Below are positions 37,946 to 47,896 of a stretch of 64,000 nucleotides of DNA, piece by piece. The stretch's first letter is position 1; the number at the start of each line of letters is the position of its first letter. Made by a program: the position numbers and the translations under genes. This stretch comes from Gammaproteobacteria bacterium (lineage in GTDB: Bacteria > Pseudomonadota > Gammaproteobacteria > Pseudomonadales > Azotimanducaceae). The notes under the pieces were generated by a model. That model was given only the letters and a program-made list of their open reading frames with translations. It made no database searches and was not told the origin of the DNA. The DNA is taken from positions 1 through 64,000 of the forward strand of contig PBRQ01000098.1 of NCBI GenBank assembly GCA_002725995.1. Direction: 5' to 3'.

Positions 37946-37983
37946 ACGGGCAAGAATTACGGGCAAGAATTACGGGCGAGAAT
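37946..37983 (+). repeat. Tandem repeat, about 3 x 13 bp
   Basis: ACGGGCAAGAATT is present at 37946-37958 and 37959-37971, with a third degenerate, shortened copy to 37983. It lies between the RAYT gene and exbD, 65 bases past the RAYT stop. It might be an iteron or simple slippage product. Confidence 0.7.
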
Positions 37984-38093
37984 GACCAGCAAGAAAAACT
38001 GGGTTGGGTTCGGTCAGGTTTGTATCCTTTATTAAGACGCTGTATTCTTGCCCCCCAAGCGGTAAACAGCAATACAGAAAGTAGGAGATCATT

Positions 38094-38495
38094 GTGCGCA
38101 GGTTACGTGCCGTACAGGCCGAAGAGCAGCAGGAGATTGATTTAACACCCATGTTGGACGTGGTGTTTATCATGCTCATCTTTTTTATTGTGACGGCGAC
38201 CTTCGTCAAGGAAATTGGCATTGACGTTAATAGCCCGGATAAGAACCAGAACGTCAAGGATGCGGACAAACAAAGCATCGTGGTTCAAATTACCAGCAGG
38301 GATCGTATCAGGATCCGCAACAGGGATGTGGATGTTCGTTCCGTGCGGGCGAATATTGAACGCCTTCATGCAGAAAATCCCGAAGCACCGGTGGTTGTTC
38401 AGCCACACCCGCGCAGTACAACCGAGATCATGATTCAAGTGATGGATGCTGCACGCCAGGCGGGCATATATAACGTGTCAATTGCTGCCACCTGA
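38094..38495 (+). CDS. ExbD/TolR family biopolymer transporter, orphan
   Basis: 133-residue ExbD-type protein: cytoplasmic tail, one span, periplasmic domain. Asp22 in IDLTPMLDVVF corresponds to the proton-carrying Asp of ExbD/TolR. GTG start with GGAG upstream. No exbB, second exbD or tonB neighbours are present, although such genes are normally clustered, so this is either an orphan or the leftover of a cluster. Upstream DNA is occupied by RAYT and repeats, suggesting rearrangement. Confidence 0.9.
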   Translation: MRRLRAVQAEEQQEIDLTPMLDVVFIMLIFFIVTATFVKEIGIDVNSPDKNQNVKDADKQSIVVQITSRDRIRIRNRDVDVRSVRANIERLHAENPEAPVVVQPHPRSTTEIMIQVMDAARQAGIYNVSIAAT

Positions 38496-38614
38496 TTGAC
38501 TTGATGTTACTTCGCTGTCGCCTAGACTAAATAGATATTTGCAGCGTGATTTCAAAACCAACCCCATTTGATCAGGACTATTTCATGCGATCTACTTCGC
38601 GGCGGTAGGATGCC

Positions 38615-39196
38615 ATGGAGCTTCTGCTAATAAGGCACGGATTACCGACTGCAGTCATTAAGGAAGATGGTTATCCTGCTGATCCTCCCCTATCGGATAC
38701 AGGCCTCAAACAGGCTCAGAAGGTAGCGGACTGGTTGAAGGAAAATGAGATAGAGCGACTCTATTCCAGCCCAATGCAGAGGGCGTTGCAGACGGCCGAA
38801 CCGCTGGCAAGGATCACGAAACTTGAGATAGAAGTTCGCGATGGTGTTGCGGAATATGATCAGGAGTCAGAGTCCTACATACCGGTTGAGCAGTTGAAGG
38901 AAGTTGACTATGACCGCTGGCAGCAGCTCATGAAAGGAAGCCTTGAGGTTGATTATCCGGGGTACAGCCAACGAGTAGTTTCTACCCTTAAGGAAATAGT
39001 TAGGGAAAATAGGGGCAAAAAAGTAGCAGTTACCTGTCATGGTGGGGTTATTAATGCCTGGGCTGCCCACGTGATAGGTTTTGAGCCCAGGATGTTTTTT
39101 AACCCGAACTACACCAGCATCAATCGTTTCAAGGCCGCTAGTTCAGGGGAAATGTCTGTGATTACGTTGAATGAGTATTTTCATTTGCGGAGCTAA
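38615..39196 (+). CDS. Histidine phosphatase family protein
   Basis: 193-residue phosphatase of the phosphoglycerate-mutase superfamily: RHG at 7-9 with the catalytic His, SSPMQRALQTAEPL, and CHGGVINAW near the C-terminus with the second His. Cytoplasmic. Substrate unknown. A GTAGGA ribosome site precedes ATG. Confidence 0.9.
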   Translation: MELLLIRHGLPTAVIKEDGYPADPPLSDTGLKQAQKVADWLKENEIERLYSSPMQRALQTAEPLARITKLEIEVRDGVAEYDQESESYIPVEQLKEVDYDRWQQLMKGSLEVDYPGYSQRVVSTLKEIVRENRGKKVAVTCHGGVINAWAAHVIGFEPRMFFNPNYTSINRFKAASSGEMSVITLNEYFHLRS

Positions 39197-39407
39197 CGCT
39201 GCCGTTTATACCAAAAGGTACAACTGAACGCTAGGAATGGCTTCAATTCCAACCCTTAACTTTCCGCTAGCCTGTGGCTTCGCAGCAGGTATCCAGTCGG
39301 GCTCAGGCCCCGCCGGCCGCGAGGTGATGATCAAAACCCAGCTTTGCTATACTAGCGGTCATATGACTGGATTTGTGACATTTATTTGCCTCATTGGAGG
39401 CACCACG

Positions 39408-40115
39408 ATGCTGTTTCGTTTCCTTCGAAAACGAGAGATTGAGGCATTTCGTGAGGCTGATATATCAGCTTTTGAAGACTTTAAACTAGCGCGTGATAAG
39501 AAACTGAGAGATCCCGCGGTGCTCAAGGCGAAAGCAGTCGCCAATTCAAATGTTGTTTCCTTGCCAGCCTCCGAGACTTTCCAGCCTATCCAGCCTGTCT
39601 TCACTTTAAAGAAGGCACTTTTTGATGAGGTTCACCGGCTGTTTTACCAGCGACTGGAAAAGGTAGCAGCTAAAAAGTATCGCATATTTGTCGGTGTACC
39701 GCTCGAAGACTTCATCCGAGTCAGTCAGGGGAAAACTGGTGAGCACGTACTTCGCGGAAGGAAACTGTCCTTTCTTCTGTGCAACAAAAATACGATGACC
39801 GTGGCCTGTGGAATTCAGCTGCGGGGGTCAGGATCAGATTTTGGCAGGCAGTTTGAATTTGTAAGAAAGCTGTTCAGTCAGATTGAAAAGCCGTTGATCG
39901 ATTTCCCTTTGATCAACAATATATCTGAGGAGGAGATCAGGGAAAAGCTGCATGAAGTTCTTGAGGAATCACCCCTCACTAGAAGCTGCCCCAAATGTAG
40001 CCGGGAGATGACGATGCTTAAGGCTGTTGCGGGTAAAAATGCTGGAAAGTCCTTCTGGGTTTGCTCTGAGTTTCCCAGCTGTAATGGAATTGCGCGGATT
40101 GGAAGGCTCCCCTAG
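39408..40115 (+). CDS. DUF2726-like protein with C-terminal zinc finger
   Basis: 235-residue protein: central DUF2726-like nuclease-related domain (KRIFVGVPLEDFI, GRKLSFLLCNKNTM type pattern) and a C-terminal topoisomerase-type zinc finger with CPKC ... CSEFPSC. Start at 39408 is chosen because GGAGG lies seven bases upstream; ATGs at 39363 and 39237 would add 15 or 57 residues including a hydrophobic stretch. Likely DNA-associated; function unknown. Confidence 0.8.
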   Translation: MLFRFLRKREIEAFREADISAFEDFKLARDKKLRDPAVLKAKAVANSNVVSLPASETFQPIQPVFTLKKALFDEVHRLFYQRLEKVAAKKYRIFVGVPLEDFIRVSQGKTGEHVLRGRKLSFLLCNKNTMTVACGIQLRGSGSDFGRQFEFVRKLFSQIEKPLIDFPLINNISEEEIREKLHEVLEESPLTRSCPKCSREMTMLKAVAGKNAGKSFWVCSEFPSCNGIARIGRLP

Positions 40116-40299
40116 ACAATATGGGTTGCTGTACCTGTACTGATATCAGCTTTTTGAAATGTTTGTTGTGGAAGCGCACGTTTCCTGCCGGTGGAAGCAG
40201 TCGAGCCTATGCAGGGTCTGTTAGTATGGCAGTCATCAATTTTCGTGATGTACAATAGCGTTTCCTCAAAATTATAATGGAGATATCTCAATTTTTAAG

Positions 40300-41139
40300 A
40301 TGAAGATATCAGTGCTGTTGCTGGCCCTGTTTGGCATTACTGGATGCGCTAACCTGGTTTCCGGCCTTACCTCAAAAATGGCAGATGACCTCGCTTACAC
40401 GATATTGAACAGTGATGATCTGGACACCGTGAGGGAAGGCGTGCCTGCATATCTACTCTTGATCGACAGCTTTCTTAAGAGTGACCCGGAAAATAAGAAT
40501 CTGCTGCTGGCAGCATCTTCTTTGAATGGTTCCTACAGTATTTTTGCTGATGACGAGAGGGCAAAACTACTGACCGCCAAGTCATTTTCCTATGCCGTGA
40601 GAGCAGCGTGCATCGAAAGCGCCCGGCTGTGCAAATTTCGCTTCCTTGAGTTTCCGGAGTTTCGACTGGTTGCGGACGGCCTGCGGATGGAAGACCTGCC
40701 AGTCGCTTATTCGATGGGTGTCGCCTGGACCGGATGGATCCAGGCTCACAGTGAAGACTGGAACGCAATTGCTGAGCTTGCGAAGGTTCGTTACCTGATG
40801 GAGCGTATCATCGTGCTGGATGAGAGTTGGGAAAATGGAGGCCCACATTTATACATGGGTGGGCTGGAGACCGTCTTTCCTGCTGCCATGGGTGGTCACC
40901 CGGAAAAGGGGCGCGAGCACTTTGAGAGAGCACTTGTATTGTCTGAGGAGAAATACCTGATGACAAAGGTTGTCTACGCGGAACAGTATGCGAGACTCGT
41001 ATTTGACAGGGAGGTTCACGACCGGTTGTTAAACGAAGTTGTAGATGCTGACCCGGTAGTAGAGGGAATGACTCTGACAAACCGCATTGCACAGGAGCGA
41101 GCAAGGGAGTTGCTGGCCACTTCAGATGACTATTTTTGA
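40300..41139 (+). CDS. TatT-like TRAP-associated lipoprotein
   Basis: 279-residue lipoprotein: signal peptide with lipobox ITGC (Cys16). The mature part is alpha-helical and repeat-like, matching the TatT component family that binds DctP in a subset of TRAP systems (known from a Treponema pallidum TatPT structure). It precedes dctP, dctQ and dctM. TatT-containing TRAPs are suggested to import hydrophobic ligands such as fatty acids, which would fit this genome region, but that is inference. Confidence 0.85.
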   Translation: MKISVLLLALFGITGCANLVSGLTSKMADDLAYTILNSDDLDTVREGVPAYLLLIDSFLKSDPENKNLLLAASSLNGSYSIFADDERAKLLTAKSFSYAVRAACIESARLCKFRFLEFPEFRLVADGLRMEDLPVAYSMGVAWTGWIQAHSEDWNAIAELAKVRYLMERIIVLDESWENGGPHLYMGGLETVFPAAMGGHPEKGREHFERALVLSEEKYLMTKVVYAEQYARLVFDREVHDRLLNEVVDADPVVEGMTLTNRIAQERARELLATSDDYF

Positions 41140-41173
41140 TATGCCGATACAGTATCACCGAGGAACTCGGCTC

Positions 41174-42235
41174 ATGAGCCAAATATCCGAAAAATTGGTC
41201 CACCTATTTTCAGGGCGCGTGCTGGCAAAAGTGAGTTTGCTGATGACATTGCTGATGCTTGTGCCCTGTACTGCTCATGCAAAGAGCTACAAGGTCGCAA
41301 CGATTTCCCCGGATGGCCTTTCCTGGATGAAAAAGTTTCGCGCTGCTATCAAAGATATTGAAGCTCAGACTGAAGGTCGGGTGAAGTTTAAAATCTATCC
41401 TGGTGGGGTTATGGGTGATGACTATACGGTGCTGCGCAAGATGCGAGTTGGCCAGCTACATGGTGGTGGATTTGCTGCTGGTTCCTTAACGAGGTTCTAC
41501 CCGGACCTTCAGGTCTACAACCTCCCTTTTCAGTTCCAGTCGTTTGACGAAGTGGATTACGTCAGGGCGCGAATGGACAGCCGCATTGTTGATGGACTGG
41601 AAAGTGGTGGTTTGAACAGTTTCTCCCTGACAGAGACCGGGTTTGCCTACCTGATGTCCAAGGACCCGGTGACTAGCGTAGACGACCTCCATAAGCTCAA
41701 GGCCTGGGTTCCCGATGGCGATCCGATTTCCGCGGACCTGATCAAGTCATTTGGCATCAGTCCAATTCCGCTGAGTATTACTGACGTATTGCCCGGGCTA
41801 CAGACAGGGCTGATTAATGCTGTTGCGGTACCACCTATTGTGGCGCTCGCTCTGCAGTGGCATAACCACGTCAAATATATGATGGATATGCCACTCATTT
41901 ACATTTATTCGCTGGTCGCCATGGACAAAAAAGTATTTTCGAGAATTTCAGAGTTGGACCGCAAGATCGTATACAAGGTGATGAATAAGCTGTTCAACGA
42001 AATCGATGCAGACAACCGCAGGGACAATCAAAAAGCCTATAGCGCACTTGTTGCGCAGGGAATAAAGGTGACCTCTCCCGGCCCAGAGCAGATACCTGCC
42101 TGGAGGGCGATAGCGGACAGGTCTATTGATGAGTTGGTTGAATCCGGTCAGATCTCGAACGAGTCCCTGGGTCTTTACAAGGGCTTTCTCGAGGAATTTC
42201 GACAGCAGGCGGGCGGCTCAGAACCAGGCGAGTAG
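41174..42235 (+). CDS. TRAP transporter solute-binding protein (DctP family)
   Basis: 353-residue periplasmic binding protein with signal peptide ending AHAK: KVATISPDGLSWMKKFRAA, GVMGDDYTVLRKMRVGQLHGGG, and DPVTSVDDLHKLKAWVPDGD. Belongs to the DctP/TatP group that pairs with TatT. The start at 41174 gives a normal signal peptide; ATG at 41141 directly after the TatT stop would add 11 residues. Ligand not readable. Confidence 0.9.
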   Translation: MSQISEKLVHLFSGRVLAKVSLLMTLLMLVPCTAHAKSYKVATISPDGLSWMKKFRAAIKDIEAQTEGRVKFKIYPGGVMGDDYTVLRKMRVGQLHGGGFAAGSLTRFYPDLQVYNLPFQFQSFDEVDYVRARMDSRIVDGLESGGLNSFSLTETGFAYLMSKDPVTSVDDLHKLKAWVPDGDPISADLIKSFGISPIPLSITDVLPGLQTGLINAVAVPPIVALALQWHNHVKYMMDMPLIYIYSLVAMDKKVFSRISELDRKIVYKVMNKLFNEIDADNRRDNQKAYSALVAQGIKVTSPGPEQIPAWRAIADRSIDELVESGQISNESLGLYKGFLEEFRQQAGGSEPGE

Positions 42236-42243
42236 TATCTTCA

Positions 42244-42732
42244 ATGCAGGGTGAAATGTTTAAGCGGTTGCTTCATGGTCTCCATCGGTTTGAAGATGGT
42301 GCTCTGATAGCTGCGCTTGCTTCCATGCTCATACTTGCAATCGTTCAGATTGCGCTGCGAAATATCTTCGATAGCGGGCTCCTCTGGGTGGAGTCTTTCC
42401 TCCGTATTCTCGTACTCTGGGTGGCCATTCTCGGTGCCATGGTGGCCACCAGAGAGAAAAATCACATCAATATTGATGCGTTGTCCCGTTATGCGCCCAG
42501 AGGGTTAAGACTGGCGCTCCAGCTGTGTACGACACTGTTTGCCGCTGCAACCTGCACAATTGTGGCCTGGTATTCCGTTGAATTCATCCAATTCGAGTAC
42601 GAAGACCAGACGATAGCATTCGCCAGTGTTCCGACCTGGGTGTGCCAATCAATCCTGCCGATTGGCTTTACCGTAATGGCGGTTAGGTTTGTCCATGGCG
42701 CTATTTCAGATATTTTGGTGCGGCAGCACTGA
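42244..42732 (+). CDS. TRAP transporter small permease (DctQ)
   Basis: 162-residue protein with four spans and the DctQ signature WVESFLRILVLWVAILGAM and KNHINIDAL. ATG at 42256 with AGGG upstream is an alternative start. Its stop overlaps the dctM ATG by one base. It links the large permease and shields the transport channel. Confidence 0.92.
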   Translation: MQGEMFKRLLHGLHRFEDGALIAALASMLILAIVQIALRNIFDSGLLWVESFLRILVLWVAILGAMVATREKNHINIDALSRYAPRGLRLALQLCTTLFAAATCTIVAWYSVEFIQFEYEDQTIAFASVPTWVCQSILPIGFTVMAVRFVHGAISDILVRQH

Positions 42733-44015
42733 TGGCTCTACTTGTCTCGCTTCTGATAGCTTTGCTCGCCCTCGCTGGCGCGCCACTTTTTGTGGTGATC
42801 CTGGCAGCAGCTATGACGGGATTCTACTATGCGGAAATTCCCCTGACAGTGATTACCGTCGAAATCTACCGGTTGGTGGATACACCCCTGTTGCTGGCGC
42901 TGCCCCTGTTTACCTTCTCGGGATACGTGCTGGCTGAGAGTCAGCTGTCTTCCCGCCTTGTGCGGTTGACCCAGGTGTTTCTCGGCTGGCTCCCTGGGGG
43001 ACTCTCGGTAGTAGCATTTGTAACCTGCGCATTTTTTACAGCATTTACGGGTGCTTCCGGAGTGACCATTGTTGCCGTTGGGGCGTTGCTGTTTCCTGCC
43101 CTGGTACGGGCTGGCTACCAGGAAAAATTCAGCCTCGGCCTGGTCACAACCTCCGGAAGTCTCGGCTTGCTATTGGCACCCTCTCTCCCTCTGATACTTT
43201 ATGGCGTAATAGTTCAGCAGATGGAACTACCCAATCCATTCACGATTCAGGAATTGTTTATCGCCGGGATTCTGCCAGCCCTGTTGATGATTGTATTGTT
43301 GACCCTGTTCAGTATCTGGTCCAATCGCTCCCAACCGATTGAAATAGGAAAATTCAGCCGTAAGGAAGCTCTGAGCGCTTTGTGGGTGATGCGGTGGGAG
43401 TTGCCCCTTCCGGTCATCGTTCTGGGTGGAATCTACTCGGGATTTTTTGCCGTATCTGAAGCAGCAGCAGTTACCGCATTTTATGTGCTATTGGTCGAGG
43501 TGGTTATTCATCGTGAAGTGAAGTATCTCGATTTGCCTCGTGTCATCAGGGAGGCCATGATAATGGTGGGGGGAATCCTGCTAATCCTGGGCGTCTCCCT
43601 CGCATTCACAAACTATCTGATTGATGCCGAAGTCCCGCAGCTGCTGTTTGAGTGGATACAGACATTCATTTCTTCGAAAACCACTTTCCTGATCCTGCTG
43701 AACCTGATTCTGCTTGCCCTCGGCGCCATCCTGGATATCTTTTCAGCACTGGTCATTATGATTCCACTGATCGTGCCCATGGCACTTCAGTTTGGTATTG
43801 ACCCGGTACACCTGGGTATCATTTTCCTGGCGAATATGCAGATCGGGTACTTCACACCACCGATTGGCATGAATCTCTTCATCGCCAGTTACCGCTTCAA
43901 ACGGCCAATTACAGAGCTTTATCAGGCCACCATCCCGTTCATGCTGGTATTGCTGGTCGCGCTGGTGATCATCACCTATGTCCCTGAGGTTAGTCTTATC
44001 TTTCTCAACAGGTAG
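42732..44015 (+). CDS. TRAP transporter large permease (DctM)
   Basis: 427-residue ion-coupled permease with about 12 spans and DctM motifs AFFTAFTGASGVTIVAVGALL, LGLLLAPSLPLILYGV and LANMQIGYFTPPIGMNLF. It completes the tatT-dctP-dctQ-dctM operon and uses a Na+ gradient to import the bound solute. Confidence 0.95.
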   Translation: MALLVSLLIALLALAGAPLFVVILAAAMTGFYYAEIPLTVITVEIYRLVDTPLLLALPLFTFSGYVLAESQLSSRLVRLTQVFLGWLPGGLSVVAFVTCAFFTAFTGASGVTIVAVGALLFPALVRAGYQEKFSLGLVTTSGSLGLLLAPSLPLILYGVIVQQMELPNPFTIQELFIAGILPALLMIVLLTLFSIWSNRSQPIEIGKFSRKEALSALWVMRWELPLPVIVLGGIYSGFFAVSEAAAVTAFYVLLVEVVIHREVKYLDLPRVIREAMIMVGGILLILGVSLAFTNYLIDAEVPQLLFEWIQTFISSKTTFLILLNLILLALGAILDIFSALVIMIPLIVPMALQFGIDPVHLGIIFLANMQIGYFTPPIGMNLFIASYRFKRPITELYQATIPFMLVLLVALVIITYVPEVSLIFLNR

Positions 44016-44257
44016 GTGCCTGTAGGTCAGACTGATATTCTTGTTTTATTCGACTTTTCCTGAGGCCGGCAGGTTCCCCAAAGGCTGGATATTGCTAGAA
44101 TATAATATTGTTAAAAATCAAATAGATAGGTAAGATTCTTAAGTACGATTTTAACTATAGTATGTAGTGGACTTAATTCCTACTTGAGTGGTTCTTCAAT
44201 TGAGCTAGTCGTATAGTGCAGGAACTGAATTCAATGGATGGAAGACTGGATACCTAG

Positions 44258-45460
44258 TTGAGTAGCGTAATTACAAGTGCTGACTATCAGCGCCTGATTG
44301 AAATCGGGCTGGCATTGTCTGCAGAAAAGGAAATCAACAGCCTGCTGGAGCGTGTCCTCAGGGAGGCGAAGGCAGTGGGAAATGCTGATGCCGGAACACT
44401 CTACCTCAAGAATAGTGATGAAACGCTGAGTTTCGTTATTATTCTCAATGATACCTTGAATATATTCCAGGGCGGGACAAGTGAAGACCCTGTGGCCTTG
44501 CCTAATGTACCGCTGCTGACGGAATCCGGTGATCAGAATATGGCCAATATCGTGAGCCGCGCGACCCTTCTTGGGGAGACACTGATTGTCGATGATGCAT
44601 ATGCCACAGACGAGTTTGATTTCTCGGGTACCAGGTTATTCGACGAAATGACTGGCTACCATTCAACTTCCTTCCTCACGATTCCCATGAAGGCACACTC
44701 GGAAAAAGTAATCGGGGTCTTGCAGTTGCTCAACGCGAAATCACCGAAGGGAGAGGTCATCGCCTTTTCAAGTCATGTGAGGTCGCTGATTGAGGCACTA
44801 TGTTCTCAAGCTTCAGTAGCGATGGAAAACAGGTACCTGCTTGATGAACAGGAACAGTTAAAGAAACAGCTGGAAGATGAGGTTGATGTCCGAACCGCGG
44901 AACTTAAGAAAGCGTTAGACGAACTGTCACGTGCACATACCGTATTGAAAGAAATAACGACGATTGACCCGGTCACGGGGATCCGAAACCGACAGTATTT
45001 CGATGAGATTTTTGATCAGGAGTGGCGACGTGCGCAGCGGCAGCAATATAGTCTTTCGATGCTATTGGTGGACATTGATCATTTCAAAAAGGTCAACGAT
45101 ACCTATGGTCACCTGGCGGGTGATGAATGCCTCGCCGGGGTTGCTGGTGCTATAGACGTGATGCTAAATCGACCGTCTGACGTGGTTGCTCGCTATGGTG
45201 GTGAGGAATTTGTTGTGGTTATGCCCTATGCTTCGAGTGAGAATGCAGAGCATCTGGCAGATTTTGTCCGAGATGGCGTGGCTAAACGTGTATTTAACGC
45301 TGCTGGTGAAAATATTAGCGTGACAATCAGCATTGGAGTAAGTTCGGTTGTTCCAGACGAGCAGGGACGGCCCCGTGATCTGATCAGCCAGGCGGATGAT
45401 GCGCTTTATCAGGCAAAGGCAAAGGGCCGCAACCAAGTGTGTGTTTATGGAGTTGACTAG
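44258..45460 (+). CDS. GAF-GGDEF diguanylate cyclase
   Basis: 400-residue cytoplasmic signalling protein. GAF domain about 1-190 with FDEMTGYHSTSFLTIP, a coiled-coil linker (about 195-235), and a GGDEF domain with active site GGEEF at 314-318 and inhibitory I-site RPSD at 305-308, five residues upstream, so feedback by c-di-GMP is expected. TTG start with weak GGAT ribosome site. The GAF domain is clearly paralogous to that of the HD-GYP protein at 50275. It would make c-di-GMP in response to an unknown GAF ligand. Confidence 0.92.
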   Translation: MSSVITSADYQRLIEIGLALSAEKEINSLLERVLREAKAVGNADAGTLYLKNSDETLSFVIILNDTLNIFQGGTSEDPVALPNVPLLTESGDQNMANIVSRATLLGETLIVDDAYATDEFDFSGTRLFDEMTGYHSTSFLTIPMKAHSEKVIGVLQLLNAKSPKGEVIAFSSHVRSLIEALCSQASVAMENRYLLDEQEQLKKQLEDEVDVRTAELKKALDELSRAHTVLKEITTIDPVTGIRNRQYFDEIFDQEWRRAQRQQYSLSMLLVDIDHFKKVNDTYGHLAGDECLAGVAGAIDVMLNRPSDVVARYGGEEFVVVMPYASSENAEHLADFVRDGVAKRVFNAAGENISVTISIGVSSVVPDEQGRPRDLISQADDALYQAKAKGRNQVCVYGVD

Positions 45461-45749
45461 GCGCTTTTTGCATGGGCCTGCCCGCAGCCAAGCGGCGCAA
45501 GGTTTTGATACGCACGCATTGGGTCCAGCGCATAAGCGAAATGAAATGTGGTCAGGCTGCTGATAAGCAGAAATAATCTCGCAAGAGCGCGAGCACTTTT
45601 CACGATAGGCTCGGTCTGTAGGATTTAGCGAAGTCTATAATATCGATGGATGATCATAGGCGGTAAATTGGGTGTGCTCGGCCACTATTTTTGAGTAGAC
45701 TTAGCGACAATTGCTATATTGCTGACAGGGCCGCGGCTAGGGGAAGATA

Positions 45750-47528
45750 GTGGCGCAACAGATATCATTCAATAGTTTCGCTCGTCAACTGAATGCCCAC
45801 ACGGACCAGCTCAGTTACAATAAAATAGCTCCACCCATCGAATATGATAGTGACGGTAACGACATTCCCCATCGCCCCCAGTCCCTGACGATTGAATCTG
45901 GCGATGTCTATCGATTGCTAAAGCCCTATTTCACCGTCAGGTTTATGGACCAGTTTAAGTCAGTCCTGCCATTGGCCGTATACCTGGCGCTATTTCAAAT
46001 GTTTATTTTGCGGCAGTCAGTCGAAGATGCTCTGATTATCACCGGAGGCCTGGTTGCCGTAATATTTGGTCTGATGCTTTTTATGGAAGGGCTGAAAGTT
46101 GGGCTTATGCCCTTCGGTGAGTCACTTGGCATATCCCTGCCTGCGAAGGTGAGTCTTAGCATTGTTCTCGTCGTTGTATTCCTGCTGGGTATCGGCGTCA
46201 CTTTTGCTGAACCCGCTATAGGCGCCCTGAAGACCGCAGGATCGCTGGTTGATGTCAACCGGGCACCCTATTTGTATTCAATACTTAACGATTGGTCGGA
46301 TATTCTCGTGCTGTCGGTGGGTGTGGGCGTGGGCCTTGCCGCGGTACTTGGGACAATACGTTTCATTTACGGCTGGAGCCTGAAACCACTGATTTATCTG
46401 ACCCTGGCTCCTGTTCTGCTGGTAAGTCTCTATATGGCGATAGACGAGGAGTTGTCCAAGGTGCTCGGGCTTGCATTTGATTGTGGCGCAGTAACAACGG
46501 GCCCGGTAACCGTGCCCCTCGTGCTGTCCCTTGGTATCGGGATTGCACATGCGGCTGGAAAGGGCGGCGACTCCCTGTCAGGGTTTGGCATTGTTACGCT
46601 GGCTTCGCTATTTCCCATCGTTGCCGTGATGCTTTTAACCATGTATGTGTCGGCTCAATTTACGCCAGAAATGATAATTACCGCAGCGCAGCAGACACAG
46701 ATTGTCTCGGATGCAGTGCCCTGGTATGAATCCACTCCAGGGGTTGAAGTTGTTGGTGGGATTCGTGCCATCGTCCCCCTTGTCATATTCCTGCTACTTG
46801 TCATGACCGTACTGCTCAAGGAGAAATTGCCAAATCCAACGATTATGTTCTTCGGTATCTTTCTCTGTGTCCTTGGCATGGTGGTATTCAACCTTGGTCT
46901 GAGCTATGGCTTGTCAAAACTGGGAGGTCAGAGCGGCGGGCTGGTTCCTGCGGCATTTACTCAGATCGAGGCGGTAGAGGACTCACCCCTGTACTTTGTC
47001 GCGCTGGGAGTCTTCATCGCACTTGCCTTTGCCTGGTTGTTGGGATTTGGAGCAACCCTGGCAGAACCTGCACTAAATGCACTAGGGATGACAGTTGAAA
47101 ACCTGACCAATGGCTCCTTTAAAAAGACCACCTTGATGTACGCTGTTTCGCTTGGCGTAGCCTTCGGGATATCCATCGGCGTGGCAAAAATCATATTTGA
47201 TATACCGATCGCATACCTGTTAATTCCCGGATACTTACTGGCCATTTTCTTGACCTCTATTTCCAATGAAGAGTTTGTCAATATAGCGTGGGATAGTGCT
47301 GGAGTGACCACAGGGCCCGTAACCGTACCGCTGGTACTGGCGATGGGACTTGGGTTTGGTAATGCCCTTGGGGCCGTTGAAGGCTTTGGTATTTTGTCCA
47401 TGGCCTCTATCGGTCCAATCGTCGCTGTTTTGAGCACCGGTGTGTACATAAGGTGGAAGATCTCCAGGCGTTACGCGCGAGATGAACAGGAAGATAACGA
47501 AAGTTTAGTGGGGGAACCCATGTTATGA
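45750..47528 (+). CDS. DUF1538 membrane protein, duplicated transporter-like
   Basis: 592-residue membrane protein with about 14 spans made of two related halves. TFAEPAIGAL (about 150) is repeated as TLAEPALNAL (about 435), and VTTGPVTVPLVL (about 248) recurs near 518; an internal repeat of this kind is typical of transporters. GTG start after GGGGAAGATA. Its stop overlaps the ATG of a P-II-like gene by four bases and a second P-II-like gene follows, so it is probably controlled by these proteins as AmtB is by GlnK. Substrate unknown. Confidence 0.88.
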   Translation: MAQQISFNSFARQLNAHTDQLSYNKIAPPIEYDSDGNDIPHRPQSLTIESGDVYRLLKPYFTVRFMDQFKSVLPLAVYLALFQMFILRQSVEDALIITGGLVAVIFGLMLFMEGLKVGLMPFGESLGISLPAKVSLSIVLVVVFLLGIGVTFAEPAIGALKTAGSLVDVNRAPYLYSILNDWSDILVLSVGVGVGLAAVLGTIRFIYGWSLKPLIYLTLAPVLLVSLYMAIDEELSKVLGLAFDCGAVTTGPVTVPLVLSLGIGIAHAAGKGGDSLSGFGIVTLASLFPIVAVMLLTMYVSAQFTPEMIITAAQQTQIVSDAVPWYESTPGVEVVGGIRAIVPLVIFLLLVMTVLLKEKLPNPTIMFFGIFLCVLGMVVFNLGLSYGLSKLGGQSGGLVPAAFTQIEAVEDSPLYFVALGVFIALAFAWLLGFGATLAEPALNALGMTVENLTNGSFKKTTLMYAVSLGVAFGISIGVAKIIFDIPIAYLLIPGYLLAIFLTSISNEEFVNIAWDSAGVTTGPVTVPLVLAMGLGFGNALGAVEGFGILSMASIGPIVAVLSTGVYIRWKISRRYARDEQEDNESLVGEPML

Positions 47529-47896
47529 ATGCAAAAGAATTTACTGTCCTTACGGATGTTTCGATGATCACGTGTGTTGTGCAGCGAGGCAAGGCAGATG
47601 CGGTGGTTAAGGCTGCCCAGGATGCAGGGGCACAGGGTGCCACTATCTACTATGGGTATGGCAGTGGTGTAAGGGAGAGGCTCGGTATTCTGGGGCTGGC
47701 CGTTGATGTGGAAAAGGAAATAATCACCTCCCTCGTGGCTGATGACCAGGTAGACAGAATATTTGAAAGGATGTACTTCGCCGGAGAACTGGATGTCCCG
47801 GGCGGTGGAATCATTTACATAACCAAGCTTGATAAGGCCGCGACCTATATTCCCAAAGATGTTATTGAGAGTATCAATGAGAAGTCCGAGGCATGA
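47525..47896 (+). CDS. P-II family-like regulator, DUF1538-associated (first)
   Basis: 123-residue P-II fold protein: core strand ITCVVQRGKADAVVKAAQ, a short T-loop (GATIYYGYGSGVRE), B-loop-like segment, and C-terminal PGGGIIYITKLDKAATYIP. The GlnB uridylylation motif (RGAEY) is absent, so it is not a standard nitrogen P-II. Translationally coupled to the DUF1538 gene. Probably a ligand-gated plug or modulator of the transporter. Confidence 0.85.
   Translation: MNAKEFTVLTDVSMITCVVQRGKADAVVKAAQDAGAQGATIYYGYGSGVRERLGILGLAVDVEKEIITSLVADDQVDRIFERMYFAGELDVPGGGIIYITKLDKAATYIPKDVIESINEKSEA

Noticed and set aside
37946-37983. CRISPR array
   Set aside because: Repeat units of 13 bases are contiguous without spacers and no cas genes are near.
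45461-45749. c-di-GMP riboswitch between the cyclase and DUF1538 genes
   Set aside because: No match to the conserved GEMM core could be seen by eye.
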